From NCBI GenBank assembly GCA_035268885.1, contig DATFKA010000157.1, forward strand, positions 49,862 to 113,861: a stretch of 64,000 nucleotides of DNA. The letters are read 5' to 3'. The notes beneath the pieces are model-generated. The model did not search any database. It was not told the DNA's origin and was given only the letters and a program-made list of their open reading frames with translations. How positions within the stretch are numbered: the stretch's first letter is position 1; each line of letters starts with the position of its first letter. The DNA comes from DATFKA01 sp035268885. GTDB lineage: Bacteria; Bacteroidota; Bacteroidia; Chitinophagales; Saprospiraceae. Shown here one piece after another: positions 35,347 through 44,588 of the stretch. The position numbers and the translations under genes were made by a program.

Positions 35347-36633
35347 ATGAGAAATAAAATAATTGCGCTACTCGTCTTGCTCACGGCTACTTTAAGCCTG
35401 CAAGCACAAGTAGACAAAGCCAATAAAGGAACTTTCGCGCTCACCAACGCTACCATCGAGACCGTTACCAACGGTACCATCGAGAATGGCACCCTGGTGA
35501 TTGCCGACGGCAAAATTTCCGCCCTGGGCACCAACGTTAACATTCCAGGTGGTGCGACCACTATTGACTGTTCCGGGCATACCATTTATCCCGGTATGAT
35601 CGACGGAAACACCCAACTGGGACTGGCAGAAGTGAGTTCCGTATCCTTAACTGTAGACCACAATGAAATCGGGGAGGTAACGCCGCAGATGCAGGCACTC
35701 ACTGCCGTAAACCCCAACTCGGTAGCCATTCCGGTGACCAGAGTGAGTGGGGTCACTACCGTAATTGCCGCTCCTACCAGTGGTCTGATATCGGGTACGG
35801 CCGCACTGATTAACCTCGTGGGGTATACGCCCGATCAAATGTACACCGGCTACAAGGCCGTGGTGATGAACTTTCCCAATGCCGGTCGTCGTGGCTGGTG
35901 GGATCGTCGCTCGGACGAAGAGCTGAAAAAGGAGTACAAAGAAAACATGGAGAAAGTCGACAAACTCTGGGAGCAGGTAAAACTATTTGCCAAAGTGAAG
36001 GCAGCGGACGAAGACACCGAGTACAATCCAGCTCTGGAAGCACTAGTACCCGTGATTGAGGGTGAAATAGCGCTGCACATCAATGTAGACAGTAAAAAAT
36101 CTATTTTGAGCGCCCTGGAATGGATTAAAGAGAAAGAACTGGAGAAAGTAGTGCTGGTAGGCGTAGCCGAAGGTTGGCGCGTAGCCGAAGAGATTGCCGA
36201 AGCGGGTGTTCCCGTAATTGCCGGTCCTATCCTTTCTACACCTACGAGATCTTCGGATCGCTACGATCGTCCTTATGCCAATCCGGGGATTATGGCCGAA
36301 GCGGGCGTTAAAGTCGCGCTGACTGCCGCGGAAACCGAAAACGTTCGTAACCTGCCCTTTAACGCCGGTTTTGCAGCCGCCTATGGCATGGGCAAAGAAG
36401 AAGCACTAAAGGCCGTTACGATTAATCCGGCGGAGATTTTTGGTGTAGCCGATGAGCTGGGTTCACTAGAAGTCGGCAAACGCGCAAACCTGTTCGTTGC
36501 CGATGGTGATCCTTTCGAGACCAAGACTAAGATACCTTATGTGTTTATCGATGGGTATCAGATTGCGATCGATAGTCGCCATATCCAATTGTACGAGGAG
36601 TTTCTGGAACGCACACCAGGGGTGAAGAAGTAG
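35347..36633 (+). CDS. Amidohydrolase-fold protein lacking metal ligands (possible pseudoenzyme)
   Basis: A 428-residue exported protein with the same sandwich and barrel as the preceding gene (ALTNATIETVTNGTIENGTLVIADGKISALG; LGSLEVGKRANLFVADGD). The HxH is replaced by NTQ in MIDGNTQLG (residues 88-90), and where the canonical relative has a His and a final Asp this one reads VGVAEGW and LTAAETEN. These positions make a functional binuclear metal site unlikely. It ends 67 nt before the convergent GbsR-like gene and is followed at once by a heptad-repeat hairpin. The loss of the ligands is shared with the gene at 32102 but affects different residues, so the two may have lost activity independently. 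Confidence 0.82.
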   Translation: MRNKIIALLVLLTATLSLQAQVDKANKGTFALTNATIETVTNGTIENGTLVIADGKISALGTNVNIPGGATTIDCSGHTIYPGMIDGNTQLGLAEVSSVSLTVDHNEIGEVTPQMQALTAVNPNSVAIPVTRVSGVTTVIAAPTSGLISGTAALINLVGYTPDQMYTGYKAVVMNFPNAGRRGWWDRRSDEELKKEYKENMEKVDKLWEQVKLFAKVKAADEDTEYNPALEALVPVIEGEIALHINVDSKKSILSALEWIKEKELEKVVLVGVAEGWRVAEEIAEAGVPVIAGPILSTPTRSSDRYDRPYANPGIMAEAGVKVALTAAETENVRNLPFNAGFAAAYGMGKEEALKAVTINPAEIFGVADELGSLEVGKRANLFVADGDPFETKTKIPYVFIDGYQIAIDSRHIQLYEEFLERTPGVKK

Positions 36634-36699
36634 TTTAGGGTTTGGGGTTTAGCGGTTAGCGTAGTTTTTCACTAACCCCTAACCACTAAACCCTAAACA
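36633..36699. repeat. Heptad-periodic inverted repeat array (GTTTAGG-type) between convergent genes
   Basis: Left arm: heptads GTTTAGG, GTTTGGG, GTTTAGC, GGTTAGC (36633-36660). Right arm: CTAACCC, CTAACCA, CTAAACC, CTAAACA (36672-36699), loosely the reverse complement of the left. It begins at the last base of the amidohydrolase stop and ends just before the GbsR-like stop at 36701. Confidence 0.75.
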
Positions 36700-36700
36700 T

Positions 36701-37201
36701 CTACTTTATCATATTCATAAAGGTACCCACAAACCAGTTGGAGTCCGATTTGACTAAGGTCTCCAGGGTGGAGTCGGCCTTAGCGGCAAAAAGCTTAATA
36801 TCCTTTACGGTGTTGACAAACTCTTTGGTGTTAGCATCATCTCCTTCAACGCTGGAAAGCTCATCTAATACTTTGATGATCGGTTCCAATTCGCGTTTTT
36901 TTCTTTCCGTGATAATATTCCGTACTACTTCCCACATATCTTTCTCGGCCACAAAAAACTCTTTACGCTCCCCGGGCTTTAACTCCTTGAATACCAGTCC
37001 CCAGTCAATTAAGGCTCTGAGGTTCATATTCGCATTTCCACGGGAGATTTTAAGTTCCTTGATCACATCATCAGCACAGAGGGCCTCTGGTGAGATAAGC
37101 AGGAGCGCATGGATTTGGGCCATTGTACGATTAATTCCCCAGCTGGAACCTAGCGCTCCCCAGGCCTGTAGAAATTTCTCCTTCCCTTCTTTTAATTCCA
37201 T
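36701..37201 (-). CDS. GbsR/MarR-like transcriptional regulator
   Basis: A 166-residue winged-helix regulator. The DNA-binding part covers about residues 15-80: GINRTMAQIHALLLISPEALCADDVIKELKISRGNANMNLRALIDWGLV, with recognition helix around SRGNANMNLRALIDW and wing GLVFKELKPGERKEFF. The rest is helical and likely a dimer interface. The GbsR family controls osmoprotectant genes in Bacillus; other members have unrelated targets. No osmolyte genes are near here. It is convergent with the third amidohydrolase. Confidence 0.82.
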   Translation of the reverse strand: MELKEGKEKFLQAWGALGSSWGINRTMAQIHALLLISPEALCADDVIKELKISRGNANMNLRALIDWGLVFKELKPGERKEFFVAEKDMWEVVRNIITERKKRELEPIIKVLDELSSVEGDDANTKEFVNTVKDIKLFAAKADSTLETLVKSDSNWFVGTFMNMIK

Positions 37202-37325
37202 GCAATCGTTTATTTATGCTTTGTGCGTTTAAAAATTAAAACACAACATCTTTACTTTAATGGAAAAGCAACCGCTTTGTTTAAATTTTTTCGGGTAAGT
37301 TCTGGATAATTAATCCGTGCGTAAT

Positions 37326-38435
37326 CTAATCCTGATAAAAAGGTGGCCGCTGTACGGTAGCCTCAATTACTTTCTTACCCATCCGAATACCAATTTTAGA
37401 ACCCTTTTTGCGGTAAGCCCAATCTACATAGCCCATACCAATGGGATGCCCCAGTGACGGGGACTGGGTACCGGAGGTAACTTTACCGATCAACGCTTCC
37501 GTTTCCGGGTCTACAATTTCGTAACCGTTACGGGGCACCCGACGAGTATCCAGCGTAAAGCCTACCAATTTTTTATCTACGCCCGTTTCCTTTTGCTCCT
37601 GAAAAATGGCCTTACTGAAAAAGTCACCCTTCCCAAACTTACAGATCCAGCCCAGGCCCGCTTCAATCGGGGAGGTGCTATCGTCGATATCATTGCCGTA
37701 CAGGCAGTATCCCATCTCCAGGCGTAGCGTATCTCTGGCCCCCAGGCCAATGGGCGCAATGTCATAGGAAGCCCCTGCTTCCATGACGGCTTTCCAAATA
37801 CTGGGCATTTTATCGGCATCAGCATAGATTTCGAAACCACCCGCTCCCGTATACCCCGTAGCGGAGATCAATACATTCTCCAGCCCAGCAAAAGTCCCTT
37901 TGGTGAAATGGTAAAACTTAATCGCCGAAAGATCAGCATTCGTCAGAGATTGCAAGGCGGTTTCGGCTTTTGGCCCCTGAATGGCCAACAATCCCGTCTG
38001 ATCAGATATGTTGATCAGTTTCGTATCAAAATTATTCGCGGCCTTAATCCAGTTCCAGTCCTTATCTATATTTGAGGCATTCACTACTAACATATAGGCG
38101 CGCTCCCCCGCGGCGCAGTTGTCTTCCGGCAGTCGATAGATCAGCAAATCATCCACAATTCCTCCCACTTTGTTGGGTAAGCAGGAGTATTGGGCCTGTC
38201 CAATCTCCAACTTGGAGGCATCATTCGTGGTAACCTTTTGTATAAGGTCTAAAGCTTCCTTTCCCCGCACAATAAATTCGCCCATGTGTGAAACGTCAAA
38301 AACACCTACGCCGTTCCGTACCGTCTTATGTTCTTCCTGAATCCCTGCGTAAGAGATGGGCATATTGTATCCGGCGAAGGGCGCCATTTTGGCTCCTAGT
38401 TCAACGTGTATCGCAGTCAGTGGCGTATTTTTCAT
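37326..38435 (-). CDS. gcvT: Aminomethyltransferase, glycine cleavage system T protein
   Basis: A 369-residue GcvT. The family signatures are present: FAGYNMPISYAG, GVFDVSHMGEF (folate contact), NDASKLEIGQAQYSCL, LLAIQGPKAETAL, ISATGYTGAGGFEIY and SPIEAGLGWICKFGKGDFF. It uses tetrahydrofolate to take the methylene group from the aminomethyl-lipoyl H protein, releasing ammonia. Length is normal for the family. The P, H and L proteins are not in the window. The gene stands alone between a MarR-like regulator and a HEAT-cyclophilin gene, both at over 90 nt. Confidence 0.95.
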   Translation of the reverse strand: MKNTPLTAIHVELGAKMAPFAGYNMPISYAGIQEEHKTVRNGVGVFDVSHMGEFIVRGKEALDLIQKVTTNDASKLEIGQAQYSCLPNKVGGIVDDLLIYRLPEDNCAAGERAYMLVVNASNIDKDWNWIKAANNFDTKLINISDQTGLLAIQGPKAETALQSLTNADLSAIKFYHFTKGTFAGLENVLISATGYTGAGGFEIYADADKMPSIWKAVMEAGASYDIAPIGLGARDTLRLEMGYCLYGNDIDDSTSPIEAGLGWICKFGKGDFFSKAIFQEQKETGVDKKLVGFTLDTRRVPRNGYEIVDPETEALIGKVTSGTQSPSLGHPIGMGYVDWAYRKKGSKIGIRMGKKVIEATVQRPPFYQD

Positions 38436-38531
38436 GGTTTAATTTGGTTTCTTGTAATGATATATTATAAACGGTTTTCACTCAAATTCAGCGCTTGAGC
38501 ACACCTGTTCGTTGCGAGCATCTATCGCAGA

Positions 38532-40547
38532 TTAATTCAGAATGCTGATTTGGCGAATCGTATCTCCCTGCATGATCGCCTCCAAGACTTCCCTACCTTC
38601 AATTAATTGGCCAAAGATAGTATAATTTCCATCCAGATGTGGGCTTGGACTATGCGTTATAAAAAACTGAGAAGATTCGGTGTGTAGCCCGGAGCGGGCC
38701 ATCCCCAACACACCCGCCTGATCGTAATAAACCGGCTTGAGTTCCGAACGAATCAATCTGGGTGCTCCTCCAAAACCGTCACCGCGATCACAGCCTGCCT
38801 GAACAACAAAATTAGAAACGACCCGATGAAAAGGTAGATTCTCATAAAAGCCTTCTCGGGCGAGCAGAACAAAGTTCACCACCGAAGCGGGCGCCACCGA
38901 AGGATATAATTCTAGCAGCATTTCTCCTTTATCGGTTTCCAGTCTGGCCCTGGGGGCCTGGTTCTCCATCCCCTGCAGTACAGACCAATCTATATCATAG
39001 AGATAATCTTCCATGGTCAATTCGGGAATATTGGGACGGTCTAATTCTTTGGCCAGTGCCACCAGTGCCTCGTAGGCTTCCTGATCGCGTGGCAGGTCTA
39101 GTTGCAAAAAGGCATCCTCAATGAAGGAACTATCAATTTTCACCAGGTAGCTCTGTGGTCCCGATCCGACATCTTTTAAACTTTGAGCGGCCAGGGTTAC
39201 CATACCCGGATCGTTCGTTCGAATGGCATCCTTGAGGAAGACAGCCAACTCACGGCGTACATTACGGTAGCTGACGCCAAAAAAGTTACGGAAATCGGCT
39301 TGTGCCAGGATTTGAGCAATTAAAGCGACTGATTTAGTGCGTACCACCGGATCCTCGTGCGCAAATCCCTGCTGCTGAATAAAACGGTAATTCCATCCGA
39401 ATTCCGCCAAAGCTTCCAGATAAGCTGCTTGCAAATAAGGATCTGCCGTATCGCGAAAACGCCGACGAATCTCACCATTCAGTCCCTGTCTTGCTTCTGC
39501 GTAGATAGGGGGCAGGTGACGCTGGGCCGCAGCATACAGAGTAGGAACAATCAAGGCGGGCACCGTATCCTTAGCTATTCGCCAGTAATTAGCCGCTTCT
39601 TCAGCTATGCCATTATCCCGGCAGAAATTAGCCGCCGTCAGGGCCACGTGTGGGTTTGGGTCTTTCAGCCCGGCTTCGATGGTTGCTTTGACCAGGGCAT
39701 AATCAAAATTGGATAAGGCGCGGATGATATTACATTTGACCCGGTAATCGGTGTCCATTCTGAATCGCTGTTCCAAAGCGGCAGCGGCAGCGGTCTGCTG
39801 TGTCTTTCCTAGTGCAATGACCAGTGGGCTCCGTATTTCCGGATCTTTCTCCCGAAATAACAGCTGGCTCAACTCTTCTACAAAGGGGGATAAATCAATA
39901 TTCTGCGTCCGGTACAGGTAGTTAGCAGCCATCAGGCGAACGGGTCGCGGATAAGCTTCCTCCGTCACATAACCCAGCATTTTTTGGGTGCCGACCTCAC
40001 TAACGACGCCCCGCAGCGCCAATCGATAGATCCCTCTACTCTGTCCCAATAATAAGAGTGTGTCTTTTACCTGATAAGTACTAATCCCGGTGAGCAAATC
40101 CAGGGAGCTGGCGTCCCCGCACTTACCTACTGCTTCGAGAATTTGACTATTCGCCAAATGATAAACGCCAGACGTATCGTAAGCATCAAAGGCATCCATT
40201 AAAGCAGATACGGCACTATTCGTCCCCGTCTGTCCTATGGCAAAAGCCACCGCTCCTCTTACCTCGGGGTGGGGATCTGACAAATAGGCTGATAACGGTG
40301 CTAATAAGGCAGAATCCTGAAAAGAACCAAAGGCCAGAGCAGCGTGGTAACGTACATTAGCCGATGGCGATTCCATGTAGCGGATCAGGCTATCTACATT
40401 TTGTTCGTACTGGAAATCCAGGATCTTCAAAAGGGTCGGATCGTCAAAACGGGTAGCAATATCCTCTACGTTCGTCTCCGCAGGCGTACAGCTATAGCTA
40501 AAAAGCAAGACTAACCCCCAGAAGAACAAATGATTTATCCGATTCAT
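38532..40547 (-). CDS. Lipoprotein with HEAT repeats and C-terminal cyclophilin (peptidyl-prolyl isomerase) domain
   Basis: The frame extends to 40640, but the ATG at 40547 gives a lipoprotein signal (MNRINHLFFWGLVLLFSYSC, Cys20), so the product is 671 residues. Residues 30-500 are HEAT-like helical pairs (RYMESPSANVRYHAALAFGSF; EVRGAVAFAIGQTG; EIRSPLVIALGKTQ). Residues 515-670 form a cyclophilin: RLETDKGEMLLELYPSVAPASVVNFV, LPFHRVVSNFVVQAGC (catalytic Arg), SSQFFITHSPSPHLDGNYTIFGQL. The HEAT part may bind clients and the cyclophilin may isomerise their prolines in the periplasm. It follows the penicillin-binding protein gene by 16 nt, probably in one operon, which suggests a role in envelope assembly. 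Confidence 0.88.
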   Translation of the reverse strand: MNRINHLFFWGLVLLFSYSCTPAETNVEDIATRFDDPTLLKILDFQYEQNVDSLIRYMESPSANVRYHAALAFGSFQDSALLAPLSAYLSDPHPEVRGAVAFAIGQTGTNSAVSALMDAFDAYDTSGVYHLANSQILEAVGKCGDASSLDLLTGISTYQVKDTLLLLGQSRGIYRLALRGVVSEVGTQKMLGYVTEEAYPRPVRLMAANYLYRTQNIDLSPFVEELSQLLFREKDPEIRSPLVIALGKTQQTAAAAALEQRFRMDTDYRVKCNIIRALSNFDYALVKATIEAGLKDPNPHVALTAANFCRDNGIAEEAANYWRIAKDTVPALIVPTLYAAAQRHLPPIYAEARQGLNGEIRRRFRDTADPYLQAAYLEALAEFGWNYRFIQQQGFAHEDPVVRTKSVALIAQILAQADFRNFFGVSYRNVRRELAVFLKDAIRTNDPGMVTLAAQSLKDVGSGPQSYLVKIDSSFIEDAFLQLDLPRDQEAYEALVALAKELDRPNIPELTMEDYLYDIDWSVLQGMENQAPRARLETDKGEMLLELYPSVAPASVVNFVLLAREGFYENLPFHRVVSNFVVQAGCDRGDGFGGAPRLIRSELKPVYYDQAGVLGMARSGLHTESSQFFITHSPSPHLDGNYTIFGQLIEGREVLEAIMQGDTIRQISILN

Positions 40548-40563
40548 AAGTAGTTTTTCACGC

Positions 40564-43146
40564 TTATCTTCCTCCCGTACCGAACGGGTCTTCTTTAATT
40601 TCATCACCGAAAATATCTTCTTCATCTTCCGAATTATCAAACTCCCCCTCTACATCCAGATCATCGGACTGATAGGTGTCGCAATTAATCTCGATCCCCA
40701 GAGGCCCCGCTGGTCGGAAGAAACGGGCTGTTTTGTCGTAATTCATCACCTGGTCGGAGGCTTCGACTTCTTTCATTAAAGACAAGAAGAAAGGTTTCGC
40801 CATGTAAGAGCCCTGACCTGACCAGGACTGCAAGTAACGAATCCAGCGATCATCTCCACCTACCCAGGTGCCGACCACCAGGTCGGGTGTAATCCCCATA
40901 AACCATCCATCCACGTAATCGTTCGTTGTCCCGGTCTTACCTCCGGCATCGCTAAATAGCTGTCGGCCAATGGCACCGGACTGACGCAGCATTTCGACCA
41001 TCACGTAATTAGAATTGGCGGGTAGGGCCCGGGCTTCTTCCTGGGTTCCTTCGTAAATAAGCGTACCGTTCTTATCTTCAATCCGCTCGATCAGATAAGG
41101 CTTATTGCGAATGCCATTATTAGCAAAGGTCGTATAAGCTCCCACCATTTCCATCACACTTAGGTCTACGGCTCCCAGTGCAATGGAAGGTACGTTAGGC
41201 ACCCGCAATTGTCCATTTGGATAGCGGGCATCCACGTCAATACCCATATTTTTCACCAGATTTCGTACCGGCTCGGCCGTACCTAATTCCTTCATCAGGA
41301 AGACCGACACGGTATTTTTCGATTTGCGAAGACCTTCGAATAGCGTCAGGCGCTCGTTGGAATATTCCCCATTAAAGTTTTTTGGTGTCCAGGGTTCTTG
41401 TAAATAAAAAGCACCGTCCCCTGGCTTAATTGTCTGTGGCCAGTCGAAGACCCCTCTACAAGGCGAAATACCCAATTGGTCAATCGCCGTCGCGTAAACG
41501 AAGGGCTTAAAAGTAGATCCTACCTGACGATTGATTCTGATGTGATCGTATTTAAAGTACTTATAATTGATGCCCCCTACCCAGAATTTAATCGCCCCGG
41601 TTTTGGGGTCTACCCCCAGAGAGCCTATCTGTAAGAACATCCGGTGGTACTTAATCGAGTCCAGAGGAGTCATGGTAGTATCTTTCTCCAGCTGGTTATT
41701 TTCATAGGTAAAGACCCGCATTTTAGTAGGAGCATTCATCTTTTGATCTACGGCTTCCTGGAGTTGGTCCCACCGCTGCCGTAATTCCGGGAAATTGGCA
41801 TTCTTCAGTACCCGTCGATAATTGGCGGCCAAACTGCTGCTAATCAGATTATCCTGAACCAGGCGGCTCAGATGGCCGGGCTGCTCGTATTCCGTAATGA
41901 TGCGTTCGACCTCCCGATCGTCATTATGGAAAGTCAAATTGGGTACCTGAGTGCTAATTTTTTCTATAGTGGGCAGCAGGTATTTTTCTCGCAGGAGTTG
42001 GTATCGATCGGTCTGACGAATCAGACGAGTCAGGCCATCCTGCCGAACACTAAGGGGAACGCCATCTTCCGGATCGGGCTGGAAGGTCCAGGGGTCCCGG
42101 TTTTTCCATTGTTGGAAAAAGGTCTCCTGACGGGTACGCATATGAGCGACCATGTTGGATTCTGCCAAACGCTGCATTTCGGGATCAATGGTCGTATATA
42201 TTTTCAAGCCATCCCGGTAGATATCATAACTCGTCCCGTCCGGCTTTTTATATTCCTCTAATATGTCTTTGACATCTTTACTCAATTCCGTACGCATGTA
42301 GGTAGCGATGCCGTCAATATGCGTGCGTTTACTAGATTGGATACCCAAAGGTAACTGGCGGTATTCGTCATACGCTGCCTGGGTAAGCAAGCCATTTTTA
42401 CGCATTTGATTAAGTACCACCTCCCGACGTTTTTTCGTTTTTTCCGGAAAGCGTAAAGGATTATACAGTGAGGGGTTCTTGAGCATACCAACCAGCATAG
42501 CGGCTTCTGCCACTGCCAGACTATCTTGCGACTTGGAAAAATAAGTCTCCGAAGCCGCCTTGATACCGTAGGCACCGTTAATGAAATTAAATTTATTCAG
42601 GTACATGGAGATAATCTCCTCCTTAGTATACTTGCGCTCCAGACGGACGGCAATGATCCACTCTTTTAACTTTTGAACGACCCGCTCTACACCAGAGCCC
42701 GGGTTACCTGTAAATAAGAGCTTAGCCAATTGCTGCGTTATTGTACTCGCCCCACCAGCACTCCTGTCCTGTAGTAGTACGGTTTTTACCAAAGTTCGTC
42801 CCAGGGCTTTAAAATCAATACCACTGTGTTTGTAATAGCGCTCATCTTCGGTAGCCACCAGGGCGTTGACCAGATCCGAATCCAGTTCACTATAATTAAC
42901 TGGCACCCGGTTTTCCACGTAATACCGACCGAATACTTCTCCGTTCGCGGCATAGACGCGGGTGGCAATTTCGCTGCGTGGATTTTCTAACTGCCTGACC
43001 GATGGCAAATTAGAGAAGGATAATACCACAAAAAGTAGAATAACCGCAATTACTCCGGCGAAGAACAGACGCCACATCCACTTTACGATCGCTTTGTGAT
43101 TCGTATTGTCACTATTATTGAGAAAAAAATCAATCACCCTTTGCAT
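40564..43146 (-). CDS. Penicillin-binding protein 1A (bifunctional transglycosylase/transpeptidase)
   Basis: An 860-residue class A PBP. A membrane anchor is at about residues 24-47 (LFFAGVIAVILLFVVLSF). The GT51 transglycosylase domain (about 60-240) has ALVATEDERYYKHSGID, GGASTITQQLAKLL and RKYTKEEIISMYLNKFNF. The transpeptidase has the three penicillin-binding motifs: GSTFKP (SxxK), SKNTVS (SxN) and GKTGTTND (KTG). It polymerises and crosslinks peptidoglycan. A C-terminal acidic tail (EGEFDNSEDEEDIFGDEIKED) is an odd extra. It is followed on the same strand by the HEAT-cyclophilin lipoprotein gene. Confidence 0.95.
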   Translation of the reverse strand: MQRVIDFFLNNSDNTNHKAIVKWMWRLFFAGVIAVILLFVVLSFSNLPSVRQLENPRSEIATRVYAANGEVFGRYYVENRVPVNYSELDSDLVNALVATEDERYYKHSGIDFKALGRTLVKTVLLQDRSAGGASTITQQLAKLLFTGNPGSGVERVVQKLKEWIIAVRLERKYTKEEIISMYLNKFNFINGAYGIKAASETYFSKSQDSLAVAEAAMLVGMLKNPSLYNPLRFPEKTKKRREVVLNQMRKNGLLTQAAYDEYRQLPLGIQSSKRTHIDGIATYMRTELSKDVKDILEEYKKPDGTSYDIYRDGLKIYTTIDPEMQRLAESNMVAHMRTRQETFFQQWKNRDPWTFQPDPEDGVPLSVRQDGLTRLIRQTDRYQLLREKYLLPTIEKISTQVPNLTFHNDDREVERIITEYEQPGHLSRLVQDNLISSSLAANYRRVLKNANFPELRQRWDQLQEAVDQKMNAPTKMRVFTYENNQLEKDTTMTPLDSIKYHRMFLQIGSLGVDPKTGAIKFWVGGINYKYFKYDHIRINRQVGSTFKPFVYATAIDQLGISPCRGVFDWPQTIKPGDGAFYLQEPWTPKNFNGEYSNERLTLFEGLRKSKNTVSVFLMKELGTAEPVRNLVKNMGIDVDARYPNGQLRVPNVPSIALGAVDLSVMEMVGAYTTFANNGIRNKPYLIERIEDKNGTLIYEGTQEEARALPANSNYVMVEMLRQSGAIGRQLFSDAGGKTGTTNDYVDGWFMGITPDLVVGTWVGGDDRWIRYLQSWSGQGSYMAKPFFLSLMKEVEASDQVMNYDKTARFFRPAGPLGIEINCDTYQSDDLDVEGEFDNSEDEEDIFGDEIKEDPFGTGGR

Positions 43147-43218
43147 GTTCCTGGTTATTGGTTGTTATGATAACACTACCTAAGTGCTTTCCAAAGATAC
43201 AGATATTTGAACAAACGG

Positions 43219-44277
43219 CTAGCGCGCCATTTCATTGTAAAAATGAAAACTTTGTATCAGCTCTTCTTCGTCGGCTACCTGATCTACCCGGACCCGCCCG
43301 ATTTTATCGAGATAGGAGCAGTTAATCTCTGCTCCTCGATTTTTTTTGTCATTCCTCATCAGGGCGACCAAATCATCCGCAGCCTCGATGGGAATCGGCC
43401 AGTATTCGTAAATCTTCTTTAAGAATTCGAGGATTTCCATTAGCTCCTTTTCCATTAGACTGCCGGCGGCATGAGACAGATAGGCTTCGCAAATCATACC
43501 TATGGCAATGGCCTCTCCGTGTAATAAAGGCTGATCGGATTCCAGGGCATAACCTTCAATGGCATGCCCGACCGTATGGCCAAAGTTAAGGGCTTTGCGT
43601 AGTCCCTTCTCAAAAGGATCCCGTTCGACAACCGATTGTTTAATTTTTAAAGAGGGCGTAATAAAATCAAACCACTCTACCTCGGATAAATCATCGATTT
43701 CGCGAATGCGGCTCCATTCTGCAGCATCCATAATCAGGCTGTGCTTAATGATTTCGGCAAACCCACTCCGCACCTCTGCGAGGGGTAAAGTAGGTAAGAA
43801 CTCGGGATTAACTACCACCATTTCCGGGTTACGAAAGACACCAATACTATTCTTAACCTGCTTAAAATCTATTCCTAACTTCCCACCGATGGAGGCATCC
43901 ACTTGTGCGAGTAACGTCGTGGGTACCTGAATAAAATCCATACCCCGCTTAAAAGTACTGGCACAGAAGCCCCCCATATCCCCGATGACGCCGCCGCCCA
44001 AATTAATACACAAACTACCCCGAGATAATTGCAAGTCCATCATTTGCGACCAAATCTCCTGACAAATCTCCAGGTTTTTGTGGGCCTCCCCGGCGGGGAT
44101 TCGAATGGTTTCGAAATTTGCTGGTACTGCCTGACGCAATAAGGGCAGACAGTATTTTTCCGTATTTTCGTCTACGATCACCACGATTTTCGGATAGTTC
44201 CTGGCCTGCAATAGTTGCCGAAGCGGCTGCCAGTCCGTACCAACGGGAATCGTGTAATTATCCAGTGATATCGTCAT
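43219..44277 (-). CDS. aroB: 3-dehydroquinate synthase
   Basis: The frame is open to 44409, but the ATG at 44277 gives MTISLDNYTIPVGTDW, the expected AroB start (352 residues). NAD and substrate-binding signatures are present: INLGGGVIGDMGGFCASTFKRG, FIQVPTTLLAQVDASIGGK and GLRKALNFGHTVGHAIEGY, with zinc-binding His residues in HTVGHA and LLHGEAIA. It converts DAHP to 3-dehydroquinate in the shikimate pathway. Its start overlaps the end of the ABM gene by 20 nt, so coupling in the SAM hydrolase / ABM / aroB operon is likely. aroA is in the same window but on the other strand. Confidence 0.93.
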   Translation of the reverse strand: MTISLDNYTIPVGTDWQPLRQLLQARNYPKIVVIVDENTEKYCLPLLRQAVPANFETIRIPAGEAHKNLEICQEIWSQMMDLQLSRGSLCINLGGGVIGDMGGFCASTFKRGMDFIQVPTTLLAQVDASIGGKLGIDFKQVKNSIGVFRNPEMVVVNPEFLPTLPLAEVRSGFAEIIKHSLIMDAAEWSRIREIDDLSEVEWFDFITPSLKIKQSVVERDPFEKGLRKALNFGHTVGHAIEGYALESDQPLLHGEAIAIGMICEAYLSHAAGSLMEKELMEILEFLKKIYEYWPIPIEAADDLVALMRNDKKNRGAEINCSYLDKIGRVRVDQVADEEELIQSFHFYNEMAR

Positions 44278-44581
44278 CTTGTGCTTGTTTTGTACTGCTT
44301 TCCAAATCCAGGCTCCAGGCTTCTGGCCGGTCGGAAAAAAGGGGTTTGGTCTTTGCCCAGGTGGTCTTAAATAAAGTAGAATGTCGATAGGCCTCCAAGG
44401 CCTCCTCACTATCCCAATGACTGTAAGTCATAAAGATATTATCCGGTGATTTACATCGCCAAAGTTCCAGAAACCGACAGCCGGGGAAAGCGCGAATTTT
44501 TGCCTTGCTCTGTTCAAATACTTCCTGAAACTGAGCGCAGGCAGCCGGTTCAAAAGTCATTTTTACGATCCTTCTGATCAT
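44258..44581 (-). CDS. Antibiotic biosynthesis monooxygenase (ABM) domain protein
   Basis: A 107-residue protein with the ferredoxin-like ABM fold: VKMTFEPAACAQFQEVFEQSKAKIRAFPGC (strand and helix), FLELWRCKSPDNIFMTYSHWDSEEALEAYRHSTLF (strand, loop and helix), followed by a charged tail. The family is small dimeric oxygenases or sensors of quinones, haem or small metabolites, and 'S-x-W-x-S/D-x-E-A-x-x-x-(Y/H)' is its hallmark. Its last 20 nt overlap the start of aroB, and it starts 7 nt after the SAM hydrolase gene. Its role in this operon is unknown. Confidence 0.82.
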   Translation of the reverse strand: MIRRIVKMTFEPAACAQFQEVFEQSKAKIRAFPGCRFLELWRCKSPDNIFMTYSHWDSEEALEAYRHSTLFKTTWAKTKPLFSDRPEAWSLDLESSTKQAQDDDITG

Positions 44582-44588
44582 CCTTTTT

